From Desulfobacterales bacterium (lineage in GTDB: Bacteria; Desulfobacterota; Desulfobacteria; Desulfobacterales; UBA11574), in assembly GCA_030145345.1 (NCBI GenBank), contig JAQYVT010000015.1:1-44186 (forward strand): a DNA stretch of 44,186 bases. Reading direction: 5' to 3'. Shown piece after piece: positions 1 to 8,416 of the stretch (position 1 is the first letter of the stretch; each line of letters starts with the position of its first letter). The notes beneath the pieces are model-generated. The model was given only the letters and a program-made list of their open reading frames with translations, searched no databases and was not told the DNA's origin. The translations under genes were made by a program, and so were the position numbers.

Positions 1-1250
1 CGAATAGCAAGCGTGGGGTAAAAGAACTGTCTGAACATATGCTTAACCGTGTGCTCTTCCGTAACGTAGTTGCCACCGGGCCCCACGTTTTCGATGATGT
101 CAACGGCGAGGGTTTCTTTGTCTACGTCAACGCCGCTGATCAATCGGTGGACCATCCCCAGGATCTCATTGTCAATGATGAATTGTTCGTAAGAGATCGA
201 ATTGCCGGAATCCAGGATTCCGGCGGCCAGATGAACATAATCGGCCCCGGCCATTGCGACCAGCAAATAAGAAACGCCTTTTTCAAAACCTGATTGAATA
301 TCGGGGATTTTGGCATCCGTCACTCCTGCAGATGCATAAATCGGCAGGTTGTAACGTTTTGCCAAATGGACGGCGCAGGCATTCAACATGGCGGTTTCAA
401 CCGAGCCCATGGTAAGATCCATGGTACGCAGGTCCATAGCGGTTGGAACGGCGCCGTACAGCACCCGGGCGCCGGGACTAAATACTTGAGCAATTGCAAC
501 GCCTGCCAAGGCCTCCGCATGCAACTGGGCAAGGGTGCCCGCCAGGGTCGCCGGAGAGGTAGCGCCTGCAATGGGCGCCGGGGCACAGGTGGTCGGAATG
601 CCGTTTAAGGCACAAAACTCTAGTATTTTAAGTGTGTTGGCATCTAAGGTGAGCGGGCTTATAGGATTGGTGATCATGGAAACAAAAGGGCGTTCTTTTA
701 GCTGTTTTTCCCCGCCTGCCATGAAACTGGCCAGTTGCCACAATTGCCGAACACCCTCGATCGTATCACACCCCCCCATGACATGCTTGGTGGTATTGCT
801 GAAGGCATGAAAAAAATCATTCAGATGATAGAACTCGGGGTTCAGATCGTGGGCCTGACAGGCAATAATATAAAATCGGATGTTGTCGAGACGATCGACA
901 AGATGTGCGGTGTTGATCACGTCTTTTAGGATGGTCGGGCGGTACCCCCCGGTGCCCATATCCAGAATCTGAAACACACGGCCGCCATTTCCAAAATAAA
1001 CATTGCCCGATCCAAGGTGCAGATCATTTTTACCGTCGCGGGAGTAGAGGGTGAATTGCTTCGGGGCCTTTGCAATCACTTTGTCAAGCCACCTTCCGGA
1101 AAAACAGGCCCGATCAGCCTTGACATCGACTCTGGCTCCGGCAATCTTGAGCATCTTTAGGGTGTGGCGGTCGAGTATCTTAACCCCCACGCGTTTTAGT
1201 ATTCTGCGTCCGGCCCGGTCGATTTTGTCGATTTCAGCGATAGTAAGCAA
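1..1250 (-). CDS. MttB-superfamily corrinoid methyltransferase, 3' end outside window
   Basis: The minus-strand frame is open from about 1250 to the window edge (416 codons) and contains no stop, so the C-terminus is missing. It aligns throughout with the MttB-like proteins at 1268-2719 and 10778-12238: HxMGG-type segment (HVMGGCDTIEGVR), YGAVPTAMDLRTMD, YNLPIYASAGVTDAKIPD and FIIDNEILGMV. The family transfers a methyl group from a quaternary or tertiary amine to a corrinoid protein. No in-frame TAG is seen, so this is a non-pyrrolysine member (the MtgB group of betaine demethylases) rather than trimethylamine MttB. No ATG lies near the expected start. I chose TTG at 1248-1250, preceded by AGAGG about ten bases upstream, although similarity (FKLL) continues slightly further upstream, so a rare start there is possible. 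It follows the previous MttB by 17 bases, so the two are co-transcribed. The substrate cannot be told from sequence. Confidence 0.85.
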   Translation of the reverse strand, partial: MLTIAEIDKIDRAGRRILKRVGVKILDRHTLKMLKIAGARVDVKADRACFSGRWLDKVIAKAPKQFTLYSRDGKNDLHLGSGNVYFGNGGRVFQILDMGTGGYRPTILKDVINTAHLVDRLDNIRFYIIACQAHDLNPEFYHLNDFFHAFSNTTKHVMGGCDTIEGVRQLWQLASFMAGGEKQLKERPFVSMITNPISPLTLDANTLKILEFCALNGIPTTCAPAPIAGATSPATLAGTLAQLHAEALAGVAIAQVFSPGARVLYGAVPTAMDLRTMDLTMGSVETAMLNACAVHLAKRYNLPIYASAGVTDAKIPDIQSGFEKGVSYLLVAMAGADYVHLAAGILDSGNSISYEQFIIDNEILGMVHRLISGVDVDKETLAVDIIENVGPGGNYVTEEHTVKHMFRQFFYPTLAI

Positions 1251-1267
1251 TTTGAAACAGCCTCTAA

Positions 1268-2719
1268 TTATAAAGCGTTTAAAAGGTCGTCGATCTCTTT
1301 TAGTACGCCGTCATCTTTGGGCGTCACCTGATGTTCGTCAAGAATCCGTTTGGCCGCTTCATTACTGCGCGTGTAAAGATCCTTTGACCCTTCGTCTTCC
1401 CAGGTATCGTAGCGGCTGCGGTCCAGAAGCTTGGGAAGAAAAAGCGCCTGCTCAAAGTTCTCAAATGTGTGGTCATCCATTAAAAAGAATGCCTGGGGGC
1501 CTGCATTTTTAACCCTTTCCAATGCGTCCAGAGCCAGGGTGGATTCATTGACCGGAATACCGTGGGTGAAAAAACGCGCCATGGCAACCCATTCATTGGC
1601 CATGGTGACCATTTCAAGGGAGGACGTGCTGCCATACTCGAGATATCCGTTATCATGGATAAGATTGCAACGGGAGAGCATGGCGGTAATAATTGAAAAC
1701 ATGGCTTCGGCGCCGGCCTGGGCATCCACCACTTTGGAATCCGATGCCCCTGCAAACGACCAAATGGGCAGACCGTATATTTCGTCACGCATATCCGCTA
1801 AAGCCGCCTGGGTCAGGCTCCATTCAGGGCAACCGTAGGATACAACGGCGGACTTCATGTCAAGTGCGCTGACGTTGGGGCCGAATAGAAACGGTGACCC
1901 CTTGCCGGCAAGCTGATGTACAATCAGTCCCGCCAGGTTTTCAGCGATTCCCATGGCCATCGCTCCTGCAAGGGTTACCGGTGCCCCGCCGCCGGCGTTT
2001 GAGCCCGAGGGCAGGCAAATGGGGATCCCTTTTCGGGCGCAAAAAAGAAGCCTGTCCATGACATGTGCGGGAAAGCGCAACGGACTGATGGCTTCCGAAT
2101 AATTCAAAAGAAACGGTTTTTGGCGCAGCCGGTCTTCACCGCCGGCCACCATGCAGGCAATTTCGTGAATTTTGGCGATGTCCTCGCCGCGGTCGGCGAT
2201 AAACACGATCGGCTTGTTGGTATTTTTTACCATTTCAGCAAACGCGTAAACATAGATATAATCGACGTTGGAAACATCCTCGGGGTTTCCCATGGACATG
2301 GCAAAGGAAATGTTTTCGAGACCGTCCACAAGCTTAGCAAAGTTGCCGGTATCTGCAAGGACACATCTGCGCCGCTCTCCGGTTTCCAGATCGAGGGTGA
2401 AGGTGGTATCGGAACCAGTGCCGTAGAACGAATTTTCATCTACCAGGGGCATGGTTTTATGACCGTGCTGATCATAAAGGGCGATCTGGCGCGGTGCGGA
2501 TCGGATGGCTTCTTCGGCCAGATAGGCGGGCAATCGTATCCAGTCTTTATCAAACACGCTGCCGCCGGCGGCGTCAAGCATTTCAAGGCACTCGGCATGT
2601 TCCATCTTTATGCCGATCTTTTCAAGAATTTCAAGGGCCGCTGTGTGAATCGCCAGCGCCTGCCGGCGGTTAAGAACTTTTAGCCTTGGTTGAAATGTGG
2701 GGATAGGACCGGGTTCCAT
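1268..2719 (-). CDS. MttB-superfamily (non-pyrrolysine) corrinoid methyltransferase
   Basis: This 483-residue protein has the usual length and order of the MttB/COG5598 TIM-barrel family. An N-terminal helical segment (ALAIHTAALEILEKIGI) is followed by YGTGSDTTFTLD, the glycine-rich LPSGSNAGGGAPVTLAGAMA and the SFAGASDSKVVDAQAGAE segment. It would demethylate a methylated amine onto the adjacent corrinoid protein in the cytoplasm. It is full length with no amber codon, so pyrrolysine is not used. It differs clearly from the other three copies: it lacks the long NxTKHxMGG helix and has more trimethylamine-like spacing, so its substrate may differ. The ATG start has a strong GGAAGGAG Shine-Dalgarno. 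It lies 178 bases downstream of the corrinoid gene, and that gap holds an inverted repeat. Confidence 0.9.
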   Translation of the reverse strand: MEPGPIPTFQPRLKVLNRRQALAIHTAALEILEKIGIKMEHAECLEMLDAAGGSVFDKDWIRLPAYLAEEAIRSAPRQIALYDQHGHKTMPLVDENSFYGTGSDTTFTLDLETGERRRCVLADTGNFAKLVDGLENISFAMSMGNPEDVSNVDYIYVYAFAEMVKNTNKPIVFIADRGEDIAKIHEIACMVAGGEDRLRQKPFLLNYSEAISPLRFPAHVMDRLLFCARKGIPICLPSGSNAGGGAPVTLAGAMAMGIAENLAGLIVHQLAGKGSPFLFGPNVSALDMKSAVVSYGCPEWSLTQAALADMRDEIYGLPIWSFAGASDSKVVDAQAGAEAMFSIITAMLSRCNLIHDNGYLEYGSTSSLEMVTMANEWVAMARFFTHGIPVNESTLALDALERVKNAGPQAFFLMDDHTFENFEQALFLPKLLDRSRYDTWEDEGSKDLYTRSNEAAKRILDEHQVTPKDDGVLKEIDDLLNAL

Positions 2720-2741
2720 GGTATCTCCTTCCTAAACTGAT

Positions 2742-2887
2742 CGGTTCCAGGTTCACAGGTCAAAAGTTCAGGGTTGTTTTTTCGTTTACCTTTACTAACT
2801 ATCCCCGAACCTTTAGCCATGGTCGCCTACAGTGCCGCCAAAGGCGGGAAAACCTTTGAACCCTGAACCTCTGAACCTGTGAACGGT
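2742..2887. repeat. Imperfect inverted repeat built of GGTTCA-like units
   Basis: The left arm (about 2742-2776, core GGTTCACAGGT then GTTCAGGGTT) is the imperfect reverse complement of the right arm (about 2851-2887, core AACCCTGAAC then AACCTGTGAAC). The arms could fold into a stem of about 25 bp with a loop of about 75 nt. The right arm also contains short direct repeats of TGAACC. It lies between two co-oriented genes of one likely operon, so it could be a REP-like repeat or an mRNA processing or stability element. No ORF or target duplication was found. Confidence 0.6.
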
Positions 2888-2897
2888 TACAATCATC

Positions 2898-3533
2898 TCA
2901 AGATATATTGAGAAGCTTTTTGGCTTCAAGGACCGCTGAGCCGGCATCCGGTGCGTAAGAATCCGCCCCGATATCCTCGGCATACTTTCTTGTAACCGGT
3001 GCACCGCCGACGATGACTTTCACGGTGTCCCTCAGGCCGGAATCAACTAACGCCTTGATCGTTTTAGTCATGGAAGGCATGGTGGTGGAGAGCAGTGCCG
3101 ACATGCCCAGAACATCGGCCTTGGCTTCTTTGATTTTATCAACAAAGACTTCCGGTGGGACATCGACTCCAAGATCAATGATACTGAAACCGGCACCTTC
3201 CAGCATCATCCTCACAAGGTTTTTACCGATGTCGTGTAAATCGCCTTTGACGGTTCCGATAACGATTTTACCTTTGGTTGTCATGGCGTTTTCCTGAAAG
3301 TGCGGTTTTAACGCCTCGACACATTCCTGCATGGTTTTGGCGGAGCGCAGCATTTGGGGAACAAACATGGCACCTTTGGAAAATTTGTCGCCCACAATAT
3401 TCATGGCTTCTATAAGCCCCTGATCAAGAATGTCCTGGGCATTTCCGCCGGCATCAACAGCTTTAAGGGTTTCCTCCGTTGCCGTTTTGATATCTCCTTT
3501 GATAACCGCATCCAACAGTGTTTGGTAACTCAT
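2898..3533 (-). CDS. Corrinoid protein (MttC/MtbC/MtgC type)
   Basis: This 211-residue methyl carrier has two domains. An N-terminal helical cap spans about residues 1-85 (B12-binding-2 type, with MFVPQMLRSAKTMQE). A Rossmann-like cobalamin-binding domain follows, with the DLHDIGKN signature near residue 99; its His is the lower axial cobalt ligand (DxHxxG), followed by the GMSALLSTTM and VKVIVGGAPVT loops. The length and motifs are typical of methylamine and betaine corrinoid proteins. It accepts a methyl group from an MttB paralogue and hands it to the MtrH-like protein 30 bases upstream. The ATG is preceded by AAAGGGAGAAAA. It is the first of two such carriers in the window, each paired with its own MtrH-like and MttB-like genes. 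Confidence 0.94.
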   Translation of the reverse strand: MSYQTLLDAVIKGDIKTATEETLKAVDAGGNAQDILDQGLIEAMNIVGDKFSKGAMFVPQMLRSAKTMQECVEALKPHFQENAMTTKGKIVIGTVKGDLHDIGKNLVRMMLEGAGFSIIDLGVDVPPEVFVDKIKEAKADVLGMSALLSTTMPSMTKTIKALVDSGLRDTVKVIVGGAPVTRKYAEDIGADSYAPDAGSAVLEAKKLLNIS

Positions 3534-3563
3534 CGGTTTTCTCCCTTTTTGAATTACTTCCGG

Positions 3564-4364
3564 TTAATCTTTTATAAGTATGCCGTTTTGATAGGCATCG
3601 ATAAAGTCGGCGCAGTATTCATCTTTGCCAAGGATCATCCGGGTAGACAGCAGGTTTGCCATGAGACGTTTGTCTGTGGGGTCTAAAATTGCGGCGGACA
3701 GCCCCTGGAGGATGCACAGCGACAGAAAGGTGCTGTTGATCAAGCGACGCATCGGAAGGCCGTACGAGATATTTGAAAGGCCGCAAATGGTGTTAACTCC
3801 GGGAAAATCATTCATGATCGTTTTAATGGCACCCAGGACGGCGTTTCCCATGCGTGTGTCGACGGAGACCGGCTGCACCAGGGGATCGATATAAATGTTC
3901 GTGGGGGCCACTCCCTCTGCCGTCAACCTGTGGATCAATTCTCCCGCAGCTTGAACCCGCTCTTGAATGGTAACCGGCATGGCCGTTTCTGTCATACACA
4001 GGGCAACGATCCGGCAGGGCTGGGCGGTTACAATCGGCAGCATGGCATCGAAACGATCTTTTTCAAGTGAAATCGAATTGATCATCGGCTCGCCCCGGTG
4101 GTGTTTGATGGCTTCAGACAGCGCATCAGGGCTGGGGCTGTCCAGACACAGGGGCAGATCAACGGCATCTTGAACCGTCTTTACCAGCCAGCATAGATAT
4201 TCGGTTTCCCGATCTACAAACGTTCCGGCGTTTACATCAATGAAATCAGCACCGGCATCTGCCTGGTTTTTTGCTGCTTGAACGATAAATTCAGCATCTT
4301 GTTTTTCAACCGCTTCGGCAATGCCCCTTCGACTGGTGTTGATATTTTCTCCAACGATAAGCAT
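3564..4364 (-). CDS. MtrH/AcsE-like methylcorrinoid:tetrahydrofolate methyltransferase
   Basis: This 266-residue TIM barrel belongs to the pterin-binding methyltransferase family (AcsE, MetH pterin domain, MtrH). Visible family elements are GADFIDVNAGT near residue 40, LPLCLDSPSPDAL near 72, MINSIS near 93, the IYIDPLVQPVS strand and GLSNISYGLPMRR. These line the pterin pocket. The predicted role is moving the methyl group from the methylated corrinoid protein to tetrahydrofolate, giving methyl-THF, which is the cytoplasmic second half-reaction of glycine betaine demethylation. The start is ATG with GAGGGG seven bases upstream. It leads a corrinoid and MttB set and is separated from the upstream asparagine-synthetase-like gene by about 240 bases without a gene, so it may have its own promoter. 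A paralogue lies at 9968-10762. Confidence 0.9.
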   Translation of the reverse strand: MLIVGENINTSRRGIAEAVEKQDAEFIVQAAKNQADAGADFIDVNAGTFVDRETEYLCWLVKTVQDAVDLPLCLDSPSPDALSEAIKHHRGEPMINSISLEKDRFDAMLPIVTAQPCRIVALCMTETAMPVTIQERVQAAGELIHRLTAEGVAPTNIYIDPLVQPVSVDTRMGNAVLGAIKTIMNDFPGVNTICGLSNISYGLPMRRLINSTFLSLCILQGLSAAILDPTDKRLMANLLSTRMILGKDEYCADFIDAYQNGILIKD

Positions 4365-4606
4365 GTTTAACCCCTCTTTCTATATCAAAACTATTCGTTG
4401 TATTGTTTGAATGTCAATTAAAAAGAACGGATTATCTAAAAGGGCCTGGACCGACGAAAAAGCGCGATCCCGCTAAAAGCGAAATGAGCAGCACCTTTTG
4501 AGGAAGATCGCGATGCCGTAATTGGGTGTTATTTGTATTTTTTTAAGAGGGTTTGTGGTATGTTTTGATAAAACCCAGATAGAATATACTCGGTCATCCC
4601 TATCAG

Positions 4607-6130
4607 CTATAATCGAATCCACTGGCCGACCGTGTCTATTGCCCGCCCGCTGCCAAAATGCTCTTTAAAGATATTAAAATAAAAAAGCTCTTCCTTGCTC
4701 CTGATAATAGGGTGATCGGCCTGGGCGGCTTTTAACGCTTGTTCGTCAACGGTCTCTTCAAAGTATGACGGAAGAACATCCGCCGAACCGGAGCCTTGAG
4801 AAAATTCCTGCTTCAGGCGCCATACGATGGTATCGGGCAGCATGTGTTCGAAGGCTTTTCGGAAAATCCACTTTTCGATTTTCTGGCCCTCTTCGGGCTT
4901 TTGTTTGTATTCCGAAGGAATAGCTAAAGCATAACGAAAGAGTTCCCCGGATATCAGCGGCGCAACCACGCGTAAAGAATTACAATGGTTCATGCGGTCC
5001 AGCCTTAAAGAAGCGTTATTGTGTAAAAACTCGATGCACTCCATCTGGCGTCTGAACAATTCTTCAACTGGAAATTCTTTAAGGTATAGATAGCCGCAGA
5101 AAATTTCGTCCCCGCCTTCTCCGGAAAGAAGGAGTTCGACACCCTGGTCTTTGGCGTATTTGGAAATAAGATAGTTGGAAACCGAACTTCGGACCAGAGA
5201 AGGATCAAAAGACTCCAGATAATAGATGACTTCCGGAAGAACTTCTAAAATATCGTTAAGATCTACGATAAGCTCATGGTGATCGGAGTTAATGTGCCTG
5301 GCCAGCAACCGGGCGTTTTGAATGTCTTCACTTTCTCCCACGCCCAAGGCAAAGGTTTTTAATCGGGCGTTGTTTCCGGAGGCTTCTTGATAAAAATCGC
5401 TCGCCAACAAGTTGATGACACTGCTGTCCATCCCTCCGCTGAGCAAGCCGGCCGTCGGCACGGAAAAATCCACCCGTGACCGCAGGCTCCTTTGGATGAT
5501 GTTGCGGATATCTTCCAACATTTGATCGAGATCTGTGTGCAACTCATCCGGCGGGACCTTGGGAAGCTCGGCATAACGGGTAAGGTTTCCACTGCTGTCC
5601 ATGTAGTGCCCGGAGGGAAATTCATAGACATTGTCGGTAACGGTTATCAGGCTTTTAAGTTCGCTTGTCAAATAAAGGGTGCCGTCTTTGTATCCGTAAA
5701 AGAGTGTTTTGATACCCAAAAGATCTCGGGCTGCAAACAGGTTTTCACCGTCAGAAATCACAAAAGCGAAAACAGCATCATCCAAATAGGAGAGCATATT
5801 AGGGCCATACTTTTGGAAAAGATGCAGCATCAACCGTTCTTCTTTGAAAGGACCGTGCGTGATTCCGTGAGTGTTACACAGATCGTTGATATTGCCCATT
5901 TGACCGTCATAACAAATGTAGCTTTTTTCATCCCCTGAACCGGTGACAGGTACTGGATCGTTTTCCGGATGCGCCTCCGGGCGGTCGGCTCTCAGATAGT
6001 TTTGGGCCATGATTGCTCTATTGTTTATGGTAATTCCCGAAAGATAAGGTCCGCGGTAACGTATTTTGTCAAACATTTCCTCGATCTTCAAAGAATCCGG
6101 ACGGCCGAAAGCAACAATCAAACCACTCAT
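4607..6130 (-). CDS. Asparagine-synthetase-like protein with degenerate glutaminase site
   Basis: This 507-residue protein has the two-domain plan of AsnB: an N-terminal class II glutaminase-like domain (about 1-190) and a C-terminal ATP-pyrophosphatase domain with the PP-loop SGGMDSS at 231-237 and the later SGEGGDEIFCGY motif. The second residue is Ser (MSG) where AsnB has the catalytic Cys2, so glutamine hydrolysis is probably lost or altered. Beta-lactam synthetase and CarA are known relatives with a dead glutaminase. It could form an amide from free ammonia or an internal amide; the substrate is unknown. It follows a SAM-dependent methyltransferase gene with a 261-base gap inside the methyltransferase locus. 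The start is ATG with TAGGAGA. Family membership is secure; function is not. Confidence 0.85.
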   Translation of the reverse strand: MSGLIVAFGRPDSLKIEEMFDKIRYRGPYLSGITINNRAIMAQNYLRADRPEAHPENDPVPVTGSGDEKSYICYDGQMGNINDLCNTHGITHGPFKEERLMLHLFQKYGPNMLSYLDDAVFAFVISDGENLFAARDLLGIKTLFYGYKDGTLYLTSELKSLITVTDNVYEFPSGHYMDSSGNLTRYAELPKVPPDELHTDLDQMLEDIRNIIQRSLRSRVDFSVPTAGLLSGGMDSSVINLLASDFYQEASGNNARLKTFALGVGESEDIQNARLLARHINSDHHELIVDLNDILEVLPEVIYYLESFDPSLVRSSVSNYLISKYAKDQGVELLLSGEGGDEIFCGYLYLKEFPVEELFRRQMECIEFLHNNASLRLDRMNHCNSLRVVAPLISGELFRYALAIPSEYKQKPEEGQKIEKWIFRKAFEHMLPDTIVWRLKQEFSQGSGSADVLPSYFEETVDEQALKAAQADHPIIRSKEELFYFNIFKEHFGSGRAIDTVGQWIRL

Positions 6131-6391
6131 ACAATCTCCTAATATTGTTCTGTGAACTCTATCATTTTAATTCTGTTTTAAGTTTTATACCCTGAATTTA
6201 TCATCAACCTATTACTTTGCAGGCATTAGCAGTTTGTGATCCCTGCCGGACGATCTGCCCAACGGGCCACATTTGAAAACACGGCTTCCGGATTTTCATA
6301 GGAATCCAAAAAGAGTCGATGATAGTGGCATTCTTCACGAGATCGAAGTTTCGCCTCTGGGCAACGGGTACTGTGCTTTCTGGCTTCTGTT

Positions 6392-7660
6392 TTATTTTCG
6401 TATTTCGAAGATTCCCACTATTCCGTGTCCAAATCCTGTGCCGGGCTGAAGATCCGTTTCGAGCTTGCGAAGAGAAAAGCCAAGGTGCGGCTCTATGACA
6501 TTGGCCCGAACATCGCCCCAGGGTACCCATCCTACCCCTTCAATGACTCTGCGCATGGCTTCCATGGCTTCTTTAAGAGAGTCCGGATAATAGGGCATAA
6601 TTTTCGGAACATCATTTAGTTTTTCATCTTCTGTATCATAATTGCTGAGCAGTGAAATAGTATAGTTTACCAAGGTGTTGCAGCACATGAAAAACATTTC
6701 GAAAAAGTTGTTCAGATGATCAAACCCCGGTCGGGGAACATAGTCGACCAAAAGGCTTTCAAGATCCGTACGAACATATCCCTCAAAGAGTGAATTCACC
6801 GGAAACCGCAACTTTGGGCAATCGGCGTTGTAGTCTCTGGTATCCATGTGGCGACCGATGTATATGGAACGATCAAAAAACTTGATCGGCTCAATCGTAA
6901 CCCCTGATTCCTGTGACGCCCGGTCAATAATTTTCATAATTTCATCTTTTATTATCAATCGTAACGGAAAGGATGAAATCTCCATTTGATCCCGTTCTTC
7001 CTCAGGATAAATATAGGAAATGCGATAATCCATGAAATATTCTTCGTCAACCGGATGATGCCACAGATCCTGCCATTCACAGGTATAACGACCCAGCCAG
7101 TCCCCCATAAAAATCGCCCGTTCCGGTGCATGCCTGGCAATATCGGCAATAATTTTCACGGACTGATGATCATGGAAGTGTGAGAAAGTGCCGTAGGAGG
7201 TAAAATATATATCAAAAGGGGGATTTTCGGTTATCTTTTCTGTCAGGCCGTTTGAAAGGTCTGCTTGAATAAACCGTGTTTTTGGAAGCTGACCAATGTA
7301 TTCTTCGGCCTGCTGAAGAAGATCGGGGTTAATGTCGATCCCAACATATTCTTGAAGCATGTCCGGTGTAATGGCAGCGGTGATGTAATCGAAAATACCG
7401 GGATCTTTGGTAGTTACATTCATCAACAGGTCGTATCCGTCCGCGCTGCCGCAACCCAGGTCAAGAATACGTATTCTTTCAAGGTTTCTTTTCTTTTGTT
7501 CCACCAGATTGTTCAGTGCCGGGCGCAGAAAAATAGCCGTGTTTTGATCTTCCCAAAACCTTCGAACGTTGTCATATTTTCCGGTCAGTCCGCTTGCTTT
7601 TTCATATTTTCCCGTGCTGTGTGCCTGTGTATACGCCTTCTTCTCTCCCTTTTCTCCCAT
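6392..7660 (-). CDS. SAM-dependent methyltransferase-like protein of unknown substrate
   Basis: I chose the ATG at 7658-7660, which follows GAGAGGAGAAATC, giving 422 residues. A Rossmann methyltransferase fold is indicated by IRILDLGCGSADGYDLL (motif I) near residue 65, the acidic YVGIDINPDLLQQAEEYI loop, FIQADLSNGL and DIYFTSYGTFSHF. A second half of about 200 residues (IIDRASQESGVTIEPIKFFDRSIYIGRH onward, then a helical C-terminus) is not recognised and may be substrate specific. It lies directly upstream of the asparagine-synthetase-like gene on the same strand and directly downstream of a corrinoid gene. The two may act together on one small molecule, possibly a methylated, amidated compound. 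That is inference, as no known pathway pairs them in this setting. Confidence 0.75.
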   Translation of the reverse strand: MGEKGEKKAYTQAHSTGKYEKASGLTGKYDNVRRFWEDQNTAIFLRPALNNLVEQKKRNLERIRILDLGCGSADGYDLLMNVTTKDPGIFDYITAAITPDMLQEYVGIDINPDLLQQAEEYIGQLPKTRFIQADLSNGLTEKITENPPFDIYFTSYGTFSHFHDHQSVKIIADIARHAPERAIFMGDWLGRYTCEWQDLWHHPVDEEYFMDYRISYIYPEEERDQMEISSFPLRLIIKDEIMKIIDRASQESGVTIEPIKFFDRSIYIGRHMDTRDYNADCPKLRFPVNSLFEGYVRTDLESLLVDYVPRPGFDHLNNFFEMFFMCCNTLVNYTISLLSNYDTEDEKLNDVPKIMPYYPDSLKEAMEAMRRVIEGVGWVPWGDVRANVIEPHLGFSLRKLETDLQPGTGFGHGIVGIFEIRK

Positions 7661-7713
7661 GATTTCTCCTCTCCCGGATTTTCCGGCCAAAACAATATAT
7701 CATGGCGAACTTT

Positions 7714-8388
7714 CTATTTTTTCATAATCTCAAGGGCCTGAAACGCATCTTTACAATACGCATCGGCTCCGATCTTTCTCGCAAATTCGATGGATGTGGG
7801 GGCGCCGCCGACAAGGACCTTGACGCGGTCACGAATCCCTTCTTCTTTCAGTTTTTGAACAACCTCACCCATAACGCGCATGGTGGTGGTCAACAACGCC
7901 GAAAGGCCCAGAAAAGATGCCTGCTTTTCCTTGACCGTGGTCGTGATACGGTCCACAGAGACATCCGTACCCAGATCAATGACCTGGTATCCCGCCCCCT
8001 TGAGCATGATGGCTACAATATTTTTGCCGATGTCATGAAGATCACCTTTTACGGTGGCAATTACAAACTTACCCTTGCTTTCAACGCCCGCCTTGATCAA
8101 ATGAGGCGCCAATAAATCCATGGCAACTCCCACACATTCGGCAGAGGCCAGCATGTCCGGAATCAAGTATTCTTTTTTTTCAAATTTTTCACCCACTGTT
8201 TCCATGGATTCGGTTAATGATTCCATCAATATCTTTTTGGGGTCTATATTTTGATTCAAAGCTTCGGTTACCAGCTCTGTTACCGCCGGCCGTCCTTCCA
8301 GGCCCGGATCAAAGCCGTCATCTTCAGCTTCCACTCTTCCCTGAATTACATTGAATGCAATCTTTTCAAGAAGTTCGCTGGTATTCAT
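7714..8388 (-). CDS. Corrinoid protein (MttC/MtbC type), second copy
   Basis: This 224-residue paralogue of the carrier at 2898-3533 has a helical cap with YLIPDMLASAECVGVAMDLL followed by a cobalamin-binding domain. The DLHDIGKN motif is near residue 117, then GLSALLTTTMRVM and VKVLVGGAPTSIEFA. The N-terminus has an acidic insertion (GRVEAEDDGFDPGLEGRPAVTEL) not seen in the first copy, which could affect partner choice. It would shuttle methyl groups between the MttB-like protein encoded 28 bases upstream and the MtrH-like protein at 9968-10762. The ATG is preceded by TGGGAGGAATG. Tight spacing puts 12238 to 7714 in one transcription unit. Confidence 0.94.
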   Translation of the reverse strand: MNTSELLEKIAFNVIQGRVEAEDDGFDPGLEGRPAVTELVTEALNQNIDPKKILMESLTESMETVGEKFEKKEYLIPDMLASAECVGVAMDLLAPHLIKAGVESKGKFVIATVKGDLHDIGKNIVAIMLKGAGYQVIDLGTDVSVDRITTTVKEKQASFLGLSALLTTTMRVMGEVVQKLKEEGIRDRVKVLVGGAPTSIEFARKIGADAYCKDAFQALEIMKK

Positions 8389-8416
8389 TAATCATTCCTC
8401 CCAATTAATTGTCTGA

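Noticed and set aside
2063-2683. 206-residue plus-strand ORF opposite an MttB-like gene
   Set aside because: It is a shadow of the well-supported minus-strand gene and matches no family.
4440-4520. CGCGATC/GATCGCG inverted repeat as a terminator between the two methyltransferase units
   Set aside because: The arms are only 7 bp and about 40 bases apart with no T-run; not convincing.
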